Assembly (NCBI GenBank): GCA_905235575.1
Contig: CAJOLZ010000014.1
Coordinates: 1-64,000 of the forward strand
DNA from: an uncultured Bacteroidaceae bacterium
GTDB taxonomy: Bacteria > Bacteroidota > Bacteroidia > Bacteroidales > Bacteroidaceae
DNA length: 64,000 nt
Reading direction: 5' to 3'
Both the position numbers and the translations under genes were made by a program. The notes under the pieces are model-generated. The model was not told where the DNA came from, ran no database searches, and saw only the letters and a program-made list of their open reading frames with translations. Below are positions 51,242 to 60,435 of this stretch, in pieces (positions within the stretch are counted from its first letter, which is position 1; every line of letters starts with the position of its first letter).

Positions 51242-53089
51242 ATGAGAAAGAAATTTTGCATGTTGGCACTGCTGTGTGCGCCCATCGCGATGCAGGCCGA
51301 AGAGATTATCAAGGATTCAACCATCTCGGAGGTAGTCGTCACCGGCACTCGCAACGAGACGCTTTCCAGTCAGTTGCCTACAAGCATCACTGTCATCGGC
51401 AGCGAAAAGCTCAACGAGAACTATCGTCTGAGTGTTATTCCTACGCTCACCGAGCAAGTACCAGGTCTGTTCGCCACCAGCCGCAACGTGATGGGCTATG
51501 GAGTGAGCACGGGTGCTGCAGGTAGCATGAAGATTCGCGGCGTGGGCAGCGACGCAAAACTGCTGGTGCTCATCGACGGACAGCCACAGTATGCAGGACT
51601 TATGGGACACCCCATCCCCGATGCTTATCAAACACTGATTGCCGACCGCGTGGAGGTGCTGCGCGGCCCTGCCAGTATGCTCTACGGCAGCAATGCCATG
51701 GGTGGTGTGGTGAACATCGTTACACCGCAGATGAACCAAGACGGACAGAAAACCAACTTCCAACTGGGTGCTGGTTCCTATGGTTCCCTTCAGGGACAGG
51801 CCAGCAACCGACTGCGTGTGGGACGCTTCTCCAGCATCGTGGGTATCAACTATCAGCGCACCGACGGACATCGCCCCAACTCGCAGTTCGCACAGGAATC
51901 GGGTTTCCTGAAGCTGGGCTACGACATCTCGGACAACTGGAAAGTGAGTGCCGACGGTAATCTGGCTTATTTCAAGGCCAGCAATCCCGGTCCCGAGACA
52001 GCCCCTCTCCTTGACAATGACAGCCGCGTCTTGCGAGGACTGGCCTCGGCATCCATATCGAACCGCTACGAACATACCAGCGGTACGCTGCGCGGATTCT
52101 ATGACTGGGGTCATCACAAGATTAACGATGGCTATGCGTATGGCGGTACGCCACGCGACAATTTCTACCTCCACAACGACCACATCGCCGGCATTACATG
52201 GTATCAGACAGCCTCGTTCTTCACGGGCAATAACGTCACCGTGGGACTCGACTGGCAGCACTTCGGCGGCCATGCATGGAACCGCTATCACGACAGACGT
52301 CCCAACAACGAACTTGCCGACAAGACTCAGAACGAGGTGGGTGCATACATCGACTTCCGTCAGGATATCACCAACTGGCTCTCCATCGATGCAGGCGTAC
52401 GCTACGACTGGCACTGCCAGGCTGGCAGCGAGTGGATTCCGCAGGGAGGACTTACCTTCCACCCCACGTCTTATGATGACATCAAGGCAATCGCTTCGAA
52501 GGGATTCCGCAACCCCATCATCCGCGAAATGTATATGTTCCCCCCTGCTAATCCCGACCTGGAGCCTGAGCGCATGATGAACTATGAGCTCTCGTACACC
52601 CACCGCTTCGAGGGTTACGGAAGCGTGGGAGCAAACGTCTTCTACATCGATGGCGACAACCTCATCAACACCATCGTGTCCGAAGGACGCCCCCGCAACG
52701 TCAACACGGGCGACTTCACCAACTGTGGATTCGAGGTCTTTGGCGACTATCGCCTCACAAGCCACTGGACCGTGAATGCCAACTACAGTTTCCTGCACAT
52801 GGATACTCCCGTGACTGGTTCACCCGAGGGTAAGATTTACGCCGGGGCGAAGTATACCTGTGGCAAGTTCTCCGCACTGGTGGGTGTTCAGAACATCCGG
52901 AAGCTCTATCTCTCCGACACCGCAAAGGAGAACTACACCGTGCTGAATGCCACTGCCAGCTATCGCCTGCATCCGAATATCACCATCTACGCGAAGGGCG
53001 ACAACCTGACAGCCGAGCGCTACCAGACTTATATGGGCTTCCCCATGCCGAAGGCCACCTTCATGGGCGGTGTCAGCATCGATCTCTGA
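51242..53089 (+). CDS. TonB-dependent outer-membrane receptor
   Basis: A 615-residue receptor. Signal peptide MRKKFCMLALLCAPIAMQA, then a short TonB-box-like region (ISEVVVTGTRNE), a plug domain (residues about 40-150, with MKIRGVGSDAKLLVLIDGQP and VEVLRGPASMLYGSNAMGGVVNIVT, in parts), and a 22-strand barrel. It lacks the carboxypeptidase-like N-terminal extension of SusC proteins and is closer in size to siderophore/cobalamin-type receptors. ATG 51242 is used; an in-frame TTG at 51230 is less likely. It ends the polyferredoxin-reductase operon and may import that system's substrate or metal. Confidence 0.92.
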   Translation: MRKKFCMLALLCAPIAMQAEEIIKDSTISEVVVTGTRNETLSSQLPTSITVIGSEKLNENYRLSVIPTLTEQVPGLFATSRNVMGYGVSTGAAGSMKIRGVGSDAKLLVLIDGQPQYAGLMGHPIPDAYQTLIADRVEVLRGPASMLYGSNAMGGVVNIVTPQMNQDGQKTNFQLGAGSYGSLQGQASNRLRVGRFSSIVGINYQRTDGHRPNSQFAQESGFLKLGYDISDNWKVSADGNLAYFKASNPGPETAPLLDNDSRVLRGLASASISNRYEHTSGTLRGFYDWGHHKINDGYAYGGTPRDNFYLHNDHIAGITWYQTASFFTGNNVTVGLDWQHFGGHAWNRYHDRRPNNELADKTQNEVGAYIDFRQDITNWLSIDAGVRYDWHCQAGSEWIPQGGLTFHPTSYDDIKAIASKGFRNPIIREMYMFPPANPDLEPERMMNYELSYTHRFEGYGSVGANVFYIDGDNLINTIVSEGRPRNVNTGDFTNCGFEVFGDYRLTSHWTVNANYSFLHMDTPVTGSPEGKIYAGAKYTCGKFSALVGVQNIRKLYLSDTAKENYTVLNATASYRLHPNITIYAKGDNLTAERYQTYMGFPMPKATFMGGVSIDL

Positions 53090-53111
53090 TTCGAGTTAAC
53101 CACATCCTTTC

Positions 53112-53162
53112 CGAGGGCCTGCGCACAGAATTTTCCTGTACGTGGGCCCTCGAACTTTTTTC
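53112..53162 (+). terminator. Terminator after the TonB receptor gene
   Basis: CGAGGGCC (53112-53119) pairs with GGCCCTCG (53145-53152), extended by GCGCACAG/CTGTaCGT, then a T-run. Strong intrinsic terminator. Confidence 0.85.
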
Positions 53163-53435
53163 TTCAGCGAGTATTACCGCGCGCCACACGTACGGATATC
53201 CGATTCCGACGCGTAATTTTTTTTGACCGAAAAGCCCGGTCGGGCAGAAACAATAGTCCCCCAAAATCGTGCGAAAAACGCCGTTTTGAGGGGCTTTTCA
53301 GTGCTTTACAGAGTACAGTAGAGAACTAACCCATTGATTATCAACGCTTCTTATTTTTGCGATTTTCTCCGTCACGCCGAGCGTTGGGCAGAAATATGCG
53401 ATTCTCGCGCAATAAGTCCACGGAAAAACATATGT

Positions 53436-53474
53436 CGCACCGTGGTGCGACATACGAAACAACGTGCTGTTTCG
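53436..53474. repeat. Solo palindromic unit R11 with a degenerate neighbour
   Basis: CGCACCGTGGTGCG (53436-53449) is flanked by TATGT and ACATA to make 11-bp perfect arms around GT. A second hairpin, CGAAACA/TGTTTCG (53455-53474), occupies the next 22-bp slot. Confidence 0.75.
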
Positions 53475-53556
53475 CGCATTTTACCGTTTGGTCTGAAACT
53501 GCGATGAACTACGTGTAACGATTATTCAAACACAGTGTAAGCATTTCGGAGGTGGA

Positions 53557-55695
53557 TTACCAGCTTATGGATACGTGGACACCGTCGGGATTGTTCTCGA
53601 AACGCAGCAACATGGTGCGGCTCGCCTTGTCCCACTCCCACTTCCAATCTTTCTGCGTATCGACACTCACCTCGCGCGGCTCACGGGGCAGCAGAATGCG
53701 CATTACGTTATCGGTGTCGGCTGGCGACTTAGACGTGAACGAGAAACTGCGGCTGGTGCGCTGTTCGTTCTCCTGACGCGATGCCGAAGCGAGCACCTGT
53801 GCCTTCTTCTTGTTCGACAGCCGGTCGAGGTTGTAAAGGAAGGACTGCTCGCCCGGTTTTACAATCTTTTGACTGAGCACAGGCAGCGTGGGGTCGAACA
53901 GGTCGATATAGTGTCCAGTGAGTACCAGCGGCTGGTCGCTCACCACATGCTCGTCCACAACGGCAGCAAGCACATACGGCCCGCGCTCGAGGAGGAACGA
54001 GTTCTTCTCCTCAATCTTGCCATACGCCTGACGCACGGCCGCCAGCAACGCTGCATCGCCGCCGGCATTGAGCACAAACTCCTTGGGGTCTTGGCGGATG
54101 ACGCAGACGGTTCCCTTGCCATAACGATACTCGCCCGCCTCGGCTTTCTGCGGCATGCCCATGAGGGAGAACAGATGCTGCGACGGCGCTGTGAAATGGT
54201 TGCCGTTCTGGTTCCACCACTCCAGCACGTTCTGGAAGGCGTCGTTGTCGCGGCCGCAGTAGATGAGCCGGCCTCCGCGGCGCACCCATTCGGCAATATG
54301 TTGATGGGCCTCGGGGTCGAGCGGTTTCATGTTGGAATAGGTCAGCAGCAGCACTTTCACACCCTTCCAGGTGTCGGGATAGCCCGTATTCTCGAGGTGT
54401 GTGATGCTGACGGGCACACCGCGCTTCACCAGGGGCAGGGCAAGCCCGTAGAAGTTGGACAGCTGGGGATCGTCATAACCCTCGACAGGTTGCGGCGAGC
54501 GCTGGAACATGAGCGAGTTCGCCATGACCACACTCACTCCCTGCGAGCCCGATACCTTGTTGTCGGAAAGGGGCATCTCGTTGAGCGTATTGACCATGAC
54601 CTGCATCTGTGTCGAGTAGAAACGTGGAATGTGGGCGCGCTCGTTGCTGTTGGCGCTGACACGATAGAGGCCTTCGTAGATGCGGTCGGGCCATGGCATC
54701 ACCTCGTAGTTGGCAATCTGCGGATAGAGCAGCTGAGCGGTGAACGTGGCCTGATAGTTGCGTTTGTAGTCGTCCCAGTCCTTCGCACGGTCCTCGATGG
54801 GGTCGGTCAGGAAGAACATCTTGCGTCCGGTGGGGCGCGTCATCGACTCCATGCAGCCATACTCCAAGAACGCAGTCTCGAAGACACGCTCCTTGGCAAC
54901 GCCGTTGTAATAGTTGGGCTCGCGCGAGGTGCCGGTCCAAACCTGAGCAATATATCCGTCGCAGCTCTCCAGCGAAGCAAGCGAAGCCTCGGGCGACACA
55001 ATCTGCCACTGCGAATAGTTGAGCAAAGAGTGGGTGGGCACGTAGCAACGCACGTTCATACCCTTCTCGCGTCCGTATTGCTTGGCGTAGGTGAAAGCCT
55101 CGTCGAGTGCGCGATAATAGAGATGGTACTTGAGTTTGTTCGAGAGATAGGTGTTCTCGGCCGACTCATGCTGAGGGCGCCATGCAAAGCCGTAGTAGTC
55201 CTGCCACTCGCGCTGGAACGCCTCGCTGTATCCGCCCCGGGCCCAGAACTCGGGTTCTTCCAGGAATATGGCGTCTATGCCCTCGTCGATGACAGGCTTG
55301 ATGTGCTTCTCCTTGAAATATCTCAGATAGTTCATCGAAGGCACGATGTACGGCACAAGTTCGCCGTGCATGATGGTGTCGCCACGCATGGTCTTCTGTC
55401 CTTCGTCCATGTGCCACTTGCCATCCCAGCGTCCGGTGAAGTAGTCCTGATATTGTCCCCAGGCAATGCCAGTCATGAAGTGGGCGGTATAACCACGCTC
55501 CCGCCACGATTTCACTCGCTCGGGAAAAGGGTAGCGGCGGTTGTCGTTCACACCGTAAACCATCACCGCATCGGAACGGATATCGGTCACGGGCTTCCAC
55601 TGTCCCGAAGTCTGGAACGTGGTTTTCTCGCGCTGAGCCATACAGTTCAATGCCAGCAGAAGGAAAATGGGAAGAAGGGCAATACGGAGTTTCAT
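53557..55695 (-). CDS. Secreted GH42-like protein of unknown specificity
   Basis: A 712-residue exported protein (signal MKLRIALLPIFLLLALNCMAQ), not assigned to a family with certainty. Residues about 40-400 look like a TIM barrel: AHFMTGIAWGQYQDYF, the acid-rich strand GIDAIFLEEPEFWARGG, and VRCYVPTHSLLNY. Residues about 430-560 resemble the glutamine-amidotransferase-like domain of GH42 galactosidases (GVKVLLLTYSNMKPLDPE, WVRRGGRLIYCGRD). A small beta domain ends it. The paired glutamates in FLEEPEF are candidate catalytic residues. It has its own promoter and no partner gene. Confidence 0.65.
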   Translation of the reverse strand: MKLRIALLPIFLLLALNCMAQREKTTFQTSGQWKPVTDIRSDAVMVYGVNDNRRYPFPERVKSWRERGYTAHFMTGIAWGQYQDYFTGRWDGKWHMDEGQKTMRGDTIMHGELVPYIVPSMNYLRYFKEKHIKPVIDEGIDAIFLEEPEFWARGGYSEAFQREWQDYYGFAWRPQHESAENTYLSNKLKYHLYYRALDEAFTYAKQYGREKGMNVRCYVPTHSLLNYSQWQIVSPEASLASLESCDGYIAQVWTGTSREPNYYNGVAKERVFETAFLEYGCMESMTRPTGRKMFFLTDPIEDRAKDWDDYKRNYQATFTAQLLYPQIANYEVMPWPDRIYEGLYRVSANSNERAHIPRFYSTQMQVMVNTLNEMPLSDNKVSGSQGVSVVMANSLMFQRSPQPVEGYDDPQLSNFYGLALPLVKRGVPVSITHLENTGYPDTWKGVKVLLLTYSNMKPLDPEAHQHIAEWVRRGGRLIYCGRDNDAFQNVLEWWNQNGNHFTAPSQHLFSLMGMPQKAEAGEYRYGKGTVCVIRQDPKEFVLNAGGDAALLAAVRQAYGKIEEKNSFLLERGPYVLAAVVDEHVVSDQPLVLTGHYIDLFDPTLPVLSQKIVKPGEQSFLYNLDRLSNKKKAQVLASASRQENEQRTSRSFSFTSKSPADTDNVMRILLPREPREVSVDTQKDWKWEWDKASRTMLLRFENNPDGVHVSISW

Positions 55696-55756
55696 GTCTG
55701 ATATTTTTGGGGTTTGTTTTTCGTGAAGCTATCTCTGTAATATGTTCTTTTGCAAG

Positions 55757-55764
55757 CAAATTTA
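55757..55764 (-). promoter_or_regulatory. -7 box of the GH42-like gene
   Basis: TAAATTTG on the minus strand, 61 bp before the start. -33 unclear. Confidence 0.5.
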
Positions 55765-55795
55765 CACATTTCTCATCAAAACGCACCCATCCGGC

Positions 55796-55826
55796 TTGCA
55801 TTATTGTCTGTGAAATCGTAAATTTG
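55796..55826 (+). promoter_or_regulatory. Promoter of the acyltransferase-GH3 genes
   Basis: A weak TTG (55796-55798), a 20-bp spacer and TAAATTTG (55819-55826). Confidence 0.6.
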
Positions 55827-55846
55827 CAGGAACAATCTACATTTTT

Positions 55847-56959
55847 ATGGAAAAAGAACGCATTGTTTTTCTGGATTATCTGCGTGCCGTGGCCTGTCTG
55901 ATGGTCATGCTGGTACACGCCAGTGAGAATTTCTACGGAGCCGATTCTTCGGGACTGGCAGGCAACATGTCGATGCTTGCGAACGAGTCGAACCGTTTCT
56001 GGGTAGCCTTCTGGGACGGAGGCGTGAGCCGCACGGCCGTACCTCTGTTCATCATCGCCTCGGCATTCCTGCTCGTCCCCATGCCCACAGGCACCACCAT
56101 GACGGATTTCTATCGTCGCCGTTTCAAACGCATCCTGCCGCCATTCATCACATTCCTGTTGCTCTATTGCCTGCTACCGTTGGCATGGGGCGGCATGACA
56201 TGGGAACAGTCGGTGGCCGACCTCAAGATGCTGCCTTTCAATTTCCCGTCGATGGCCGGACATCTGTGGTTCATGTATCCGCTCATCAGCCTCTACCTGA
56301 TTATTCCCGTGGTGTCTCCCTGGCTGGAACATGCCACGAAACGCGAGGAACAGATCTTCATCAGCATCTTTGCCTTCACCACACTCATACCCTGGCTGCA
56401 TCGCTTCGTTTCGCCCGAACTTTGGGGTGAATGTTTTTGGAACGAGTTCTCAGCATTCTGGTACTGCTCGGGCTACCTGGGCTATCTGGTGCTGGCGCAC
56501 TATATCCGAGTCCACCTTGACTGGTCGCGGCAGAAGCGTCTCGCCGTGGGATGGGCTTCCTTCCTTGTGGGAGGAGCCTTCACCGCATGGAGTTTCTGGC
56601 TGAAAGGTACACCGGGTGTGCTCATCGAGACACCGATGCTGGAGTGGTCGTGGGAGTTCTGCACACCTAACGTGCTGCTGGCCACCTTCGGACTCTTCCT
56701 GCTCTTCACCACCATACGCCAGACAAAAGCACCCGCCATCATCACCTCGCTGGGCAAGTGCTCCTTTGGCATGTATCTGATGCACCTCTTCTTCCTGGCT
56801 CCCATCGCCAGCTACATAGTGGCAGGCAATGTTGCAGAGCCCCTGCTGCCCGTGGGTCTGGCCATTCCTGTGATAGCCATCGCAAGCTATGTGTGCTGCT
56901 ACGTCACCACATGGCTCCTCTCCCACCTGCCCGGCAGCAAGTGGATTGTAGGCGTTTAA
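55847..56959 (+). CDS. Acyltransferase 3 family membrane protein
   Basis: A 370-residue integral membrane protein with about ten helices. It begins with RIVFLDYLRAVACLMVMLVHA, the family start with its catalytic-type His, and has FYRRRFKRILPPF and HLWFMYPLISLYLIIPV in order. Acyltransferase 3 (OafA-like) proteins O-acetylate or O-acylate sugars of surface polysaccharides, peptidoglycan or small molecules. The GH3 gene follows after 33 bp and is probably co-transcribed, though no functional link is obvious. Confidence 0.9.
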   Translation: MEKERIVFLDYLRAVACLMVMLVHASENFYGADSSGLAGNMSMLANESNRFWVAFWDGGVSRTAVPLFIIASAFLLVPMPTGTTMTDFYRRRFKRILPPFITFLLLYCLLPLAWGGMTWEQSVADLKMLPFNFPSMAGHLWFMYPLISLYLIIPVVSPWLEHATKREEQIFISIFAFTTLIPWLHRFVSPELWGECFWNEFSAFWYCSGYLGYLVLAHYIRVHLDWSRQKRLAVGWASFLVGGAFTAWSFWLKGTPGVLIETPMLEWSWEFCTPNVLLATFGLFLLFTTIRQTKAPAIITSLGKCSFGMYLMHLFFLAPIASYIVAGNVAEPLLPVGLAIPVIAIASYVCCYVTTWLLSHLPGSKWIVGV

Positions 56960-56992
56960 CCCGAAAAGATTTCAAGATAAAAAGATAAGCAA

Positions 56993-59248
56993 ATGAGAAG
57001 AAAAATGCTTTGCCTTGCCCTGTTGGGCTTTGCGCTCAGCCTGGGCGCTCGTGACAAGAAGATGGATGCATACGTCAGCCGACTGATGTCGAAGATGACA
57101 TTGAGCGAGAAAATCGGGCAGCTGAACCTGTTGCCGGGCGGCGATGTCACAACGGGCGCAGCCATGAACAACGAGCTGGGCACACTGATAGCCCAAGGTC
57201 AGCTGGGCGCCGTACTCAACACCGTAGGTCGCGATAAGATTCAGGCCATGCAAAAGATTGCAGTGGAACAGAGCCGTCTGGGCATTCCCCTGCTCGTGGG
57301 ACTCGATGTGATTCACGGCTATCAGACCATCTATCCCATACCCTTGGCACAATCATGCAGCTGGGACGTTGAAGGCATCGAAGCCGGAGCACGCATCGCA
57401 GCCGAAGAAGCAACGTCCGACGGCATCAACTGGACATTCAGCCCCATGGTGGACATCGCGCTCGACCCACGTTGGGGACGCATCGCGGAGGGCAGCGGCG
57501 AAGATCCCTACCTGGGGAGCCTCATTGCACAAGCCATGGTGCGGGGCTATCAGGGCGACTTCTCGAGCCGACACGACATCCTGGCATGCCTCAAGCATTA
57601 TGCACTCTACGGTGCTGTAGAGGCCGGACGTGACTATAACACTGTGGACATGAGCCATCTGCGCATGTATAACCAGTACTTCCCGCCCTACAAGGCTGCT
57701 GTGGAGGCCGGTGTGGGAAGTGTGATGACAAGCTTCAATCTGGTGGACGGACAGCACGCCACTGCCAACCGATGGCTCCTGCGCGACGTGCTCAGACAGC
57801 AATGGGGATTCCAGGATTTCACCGTCACCGACTACGGAAGCATCGGTGAGATGACAAGTCATGGTTTCGGCGATCTCAAGCACAACAGCGAACTGGCCAT
57901 CAACGCCGGCACCGATATGGACATGTGTGCCACCGGATTCCAGCAGCACCTCGAGACACTCGTCAAGGAGGGCAAGGTGTCGAAGAAGACCATCGACGAG
58001 GCATGTCGACGCATCCTCGAGGCCAAGTACAAGCTGGGACTCTTCGACGAGCCCTACCGGCACTGCAACATGAGCGACGACGAGCAGGCAGCACACCTCT
58101 TCACCGACGCGCATCGCAAGGCTGCACGCGACTTCACGGCCGAGACCTTCGTGCTGCTGAAAAACGAAGGACAAATCTTACCTCTGAAGAAAAGCGCACG
58201 CATCGCACTCATCGGGCCCAACGGCGACACCACCGACGGACTGCTCGGCACATGGGTTGTTGCGCGCCCCAAGAGCAACTCCTACCCCAGCCTCAGACAG
58301 GCCATAGAAGAAGCGGTGAAGGGACAGGGCGAGGTTTACTTCGCACAGGGATGTAACATCGCCCCCTACGGCCGAATGCGTGAGGCCGGGACATCGTGGT
58401 ACATCCCCGTGGTCGATGCCGAAAAGGCCCACCGCGAGGCGATGGCAGCCGCAGCTAAGGCCGACGTCATCGTATGCGCCATGGGCGAAGGAGCCGACTA
58501 CTCCGGCGAGAGCCACAGCCGTGTGACACTCGACATGCCCGAGACACAGATGGCACTCCTGCGCGACCTCGCCACACTCGGGAAGCCCATCGTACTGCTC
58601 AACTTCGCAGGCCGACCAACCACCATGGCCTGGGAGAAAGAACACATACCAGCCATCATGAATGTATGGTTCGGAGGTACTGAGATGGCACCGGCACTCT
58701 GCGACGTACTCTTCGGAGACAAAGTGCCCAGCGGACACCTCACAACCACGCTCCCACAGCACGCCGGCCAAGTACCCCTCTACTACAACCACCTGAACAC
58801 CGGCCGTCCCACGAACGACTACGAACCCACGTTCCGCCTCTACAGCTCCAACTATTTCGAAGTCAGCAACGGACCTGCATGGCCCTTCGGCTTCGGACTG
58901 AGCTACACCACTTTCGAATACGGAACGATGAATGTAGAACAGAATGGACGCACCCTGAAAGCGTCGGTAACCGTCAAGAACACAGGCGACTACGATGCAA
59001 CCGAAGTGGTTCAGTGCTACATCCGCGACATCGCATGCCGATACAGTCGCCCCGTGAAAGAACTGAAGGGATTTGAGCGCGTCACGCTCAGGAAAGGCGA
59101 GAGCAAGACAGTCACCATCACACTCACACAAGAGAGCCTCAGCTTCTACGACGAGAACGGAAAACTCATCTTCGAGCCCGGAGAATTCGACATCATGATG
59201 GGTTCAAACAGCCGCGACGTGCAGCAGAAGCGCGTCACCGTGATGTAA
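56993..59248 (+). CDS. bglX: GH3 family beta-glucosidase
   Basis: A 751-residue exported glycosidase (signal RRKMLCLALLGFALSLGA). The (beta/alpha)8 domain has LLVGLDVIHG, the LKHYALYGA substrate-binding Lys-His, and the nucleophile Asp-280 in VTDYGSIGEM. The alpha/beta sandwich domain follows (GEGADYSGESHSR), then a fibronectin III-like domain at the C-terminus (YFEVSNGPAWPFGFGLSYT onward). Order and length match BglX-type periplasmic beta-glucosidases that act on oligosaccharide ends. A repeat array follows the stop. Confidence 0.94.
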   Translation: MRRKMLCLALLGFALSLGARDKKMDAYVSRLMSKMTLSEKIGQLNLLPGGDVTTGAAMNNELGTLIAQGQLGAVLNTVGRDKIQAMQKIAVEQSRLGIPLLVGLDVIHGYQTIYPIPLAQSCSWDVEGIEAGARIAAEEATSDGINWTFSPMVDIALDPRWGRIAEGSGEDPYLGSLIAQAMVRGYQGDFSSRHDILACLKHYALYGAVEAGRDYNTVDMSHLRMYNQYFPPYKAAVEAGVGSVMTSFNLVDGQHATANRWLLRDVLRQQWGFQDFTVTDYGSIGEMTSHGFGDLKHNSELAINAGTDMDMCATGFQQHLETLVKEGKVSKKTIDEACRRILEAKYKLGLFDEPYRHCNMSDDEQAAHLFTDAHRKAARDFTAETFVLLKNEGQILPLKKSARIALIGPNGDTTDGLLGTWVVARPKSNSYPSLRQAIEEAVKGQGEVYFAQGCNIAPYGRMREAGTSWYIPVVDAEKAHREAMAAAAKADVIVCAMGEGADYSGESHSRVTLDMPETQMALLRDLATLGKPIVLLNFAGRPTTMAWEKEHIPAIMNVWFGGTEMAPALCDVLFGDKVPSGHLTTTLPQHAGQVPLYYNHLNTGRPTNDYEPTFRLYSSNYFEVSNGPAWPFGFGLSYTTFEYGTMNVEQNGRTLKASVTVKNTGDYDATEVVQCYIRDIACRYSRPVKELKGFERVTLRKGESKTVTITLTQESLSFYDENGKLIFEPGEFDIMMGSNSRDVQQKRVTVM

Positions 59249-59261
59249 CAACGTACACTAA

Positions 59262-59341
59262 CGCACTGCGGTTCGACACGTGTCGGACCACGTTGCGACA
59301 GCCTACGCACCACGCTGCGACGGGTGTCGCAGCGTGGTGCG
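59262..59341 (+). repeat. Palindromic array R12 (four units)
   Basis: Units at 59262, 59284, 59306 and 59328, then seven T. 13 bp after the GH3 stop. Terminator-like. Confidence 0.9.
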
Positions 59342-59396
59342 TTTTTTTATGATTGCTTGGATCGCCTCTTCCCCCTAATGCCCGATTTGAAACGAC

Positions 59397-59430
59397 AAAG
59401 GGGAGTGCATCATTTTCGGTGCACTCCCCT
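59397..59430. terminator. Hairpin between GH3 and the OmpA gene
   Basis: AGGGGAGTGCA and TGCACTCCCCT form an 11-bp perfect stem with a ~10-base loop, 30 bp after the OmpA stop (minus strand). The following U-run is weak. Confidence 0.65.
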
Positions 59431-59459
59431 ACTCCTATATTTTGTAGTTCGTCTTCGGG

Positions 59460-60284
59460 TTAATTATTCTGCAGCATCTCGAAAAGTTTGTCGAGGCGCG
59501 GTGCCATGATAATTTCGGTGCGTCGGTTTTTAGCCCTTCCTTCGGCGCTCTCGTTGGTTGCCACAGGTTTGAACTCACCCCTGCCGCAGGGCTGAATCTG
59601 GAGCGGCGCCACGCCGTAGACCTCTGTGAGGATGCGAACCACACTGGTGGCGCGTATGACGCTCAGGTCCCAGTTGTCCTGATAGACGACGGTCTTGATG
59701 GGCACGTTGTCGGTGTGTCCTTCGATGTATACGTCAATCTCGGTCTGCTTGTTCAGCACCTCAGCCAGTTTGCCGAGCGCGCGCTTGCCCTGTTCGTTGA
59801 CGATGGCTTTTCCCGACTCGAAGAGCAGTTTGTCGCTCATCGCCACATAGACCTTGCCGCCTTCCTCGCGAACCGTCAGCTCATCGCTGCTGAAGCCCAG
59901 CAGGGCATCTTTCACGTTGTTGAGGAGTGACTGCACTTTCTCGTTCTGAGCGTTTATCATCTCCTGCAGCTGTGCAATGGTCTTCTCGCGTTCGGCCAGT
60001 TCCTGCTCTTTCAGCGAGAGCGACGTGTTGAGTTTCTGGTTCTCGTTCTGGTTGGAGGCCAGCAGTGCCTGGTAATTTCTAAGACTTCCTTTCAGCAGCG
60101 AAGTGTCCTTCATCAGCGAGGACGACTTGATGCGACTGCCGTCGAGCAGGTCAGCCAGGCTGTCGCGGCTGTAAATGGCTGCCCAGCGTCCGGCTTCGCT
60201 TGCCTCATACTTCTTGCGGCTCACCATACACGAGGAGAGCAACGTGCACGCCATGAGGAGTGCCAAGATACCTTTCGTCTTCAT
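59460..60284 (-). CDS. OmpA-family peptidoglycan-binding lipoprotein
   Basis: A 274-residue lipoprotein: lipobox LSSC with Cys-19, a coiled-coil-like segment at about 70-125 (NQNENQKLNTSLSLKEQELAEREKTI, in parts), then an OmpA domain. IDVYIEGHTDNVP, NWDLSVIRATSVVRIL and GRAKNRRTEI carry the Asp and Arg that bind diaminopimelate in peptidoglycan. It probably anchors the outer membrane to the wall from the periplasmic side. It has a single-gene layout, with no clear promoter seen. Confidence 0.9.
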   Translation of the reverse strand: MKTKGILALLMACTLLSSCMVSRKKYEASEAGRWAAIYSRDSLADLLDGSRIKSSSLMKDTSLLKGSLRNYQALLASNQNENQKLNTSLSLKEQELAEREKTIAQLQEMINAQNEKVQSLLNNVKDALLGFSSDELTVREEGGKVYVAMSDKLLFESGKAIVNEQGKRALGKLAEVLNKQTEIDVYIEGHTDNVPIKTVVYQDNWDLSVIRATSVVRILTEVYGVAPLQIQPCGRGEFKPVATNESAEGRAKNRRTEIIMAPRLDKLFEMLQNN

Positions 60285-60435
60285 CGTTTTCTCTAATTTG
60301 ATGGTTTTTTATATTCTTTTTAATCTATCTTACTGAATTGTCTTTCAGTCCGATGATGGCTTTTCTGACCTCTTGAGAATCGTTTCTGCGAAGCTTTCCT
60401 TGCCGTCGGGCCGAAATTTTCGACGCTCGCGAGGG

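Larger units (their letters stand above)
53090..53556. other. Intergenic region between convergent genes
   Basis: 467 bp. It holds the terminator 53112-53162 and a solo palindromic unit at 53429-53474. Between them is AT/GC-mixed sequence without credible genes. A CCGAGCGTTGGGCAGAAA stretch near 53377 resembles part of the 356-401 repeat. Confidence 0.6.

Noticed and set aside
53575-55701. Long plus-strand open frame (708 codons) opposite the GH42-like gene
   Set aside because: It is an antisense shadow from GC-rich codon use. It has no signal peptide, no family motifs and no promoter, while the minus-strand frame has all of the expected signs.
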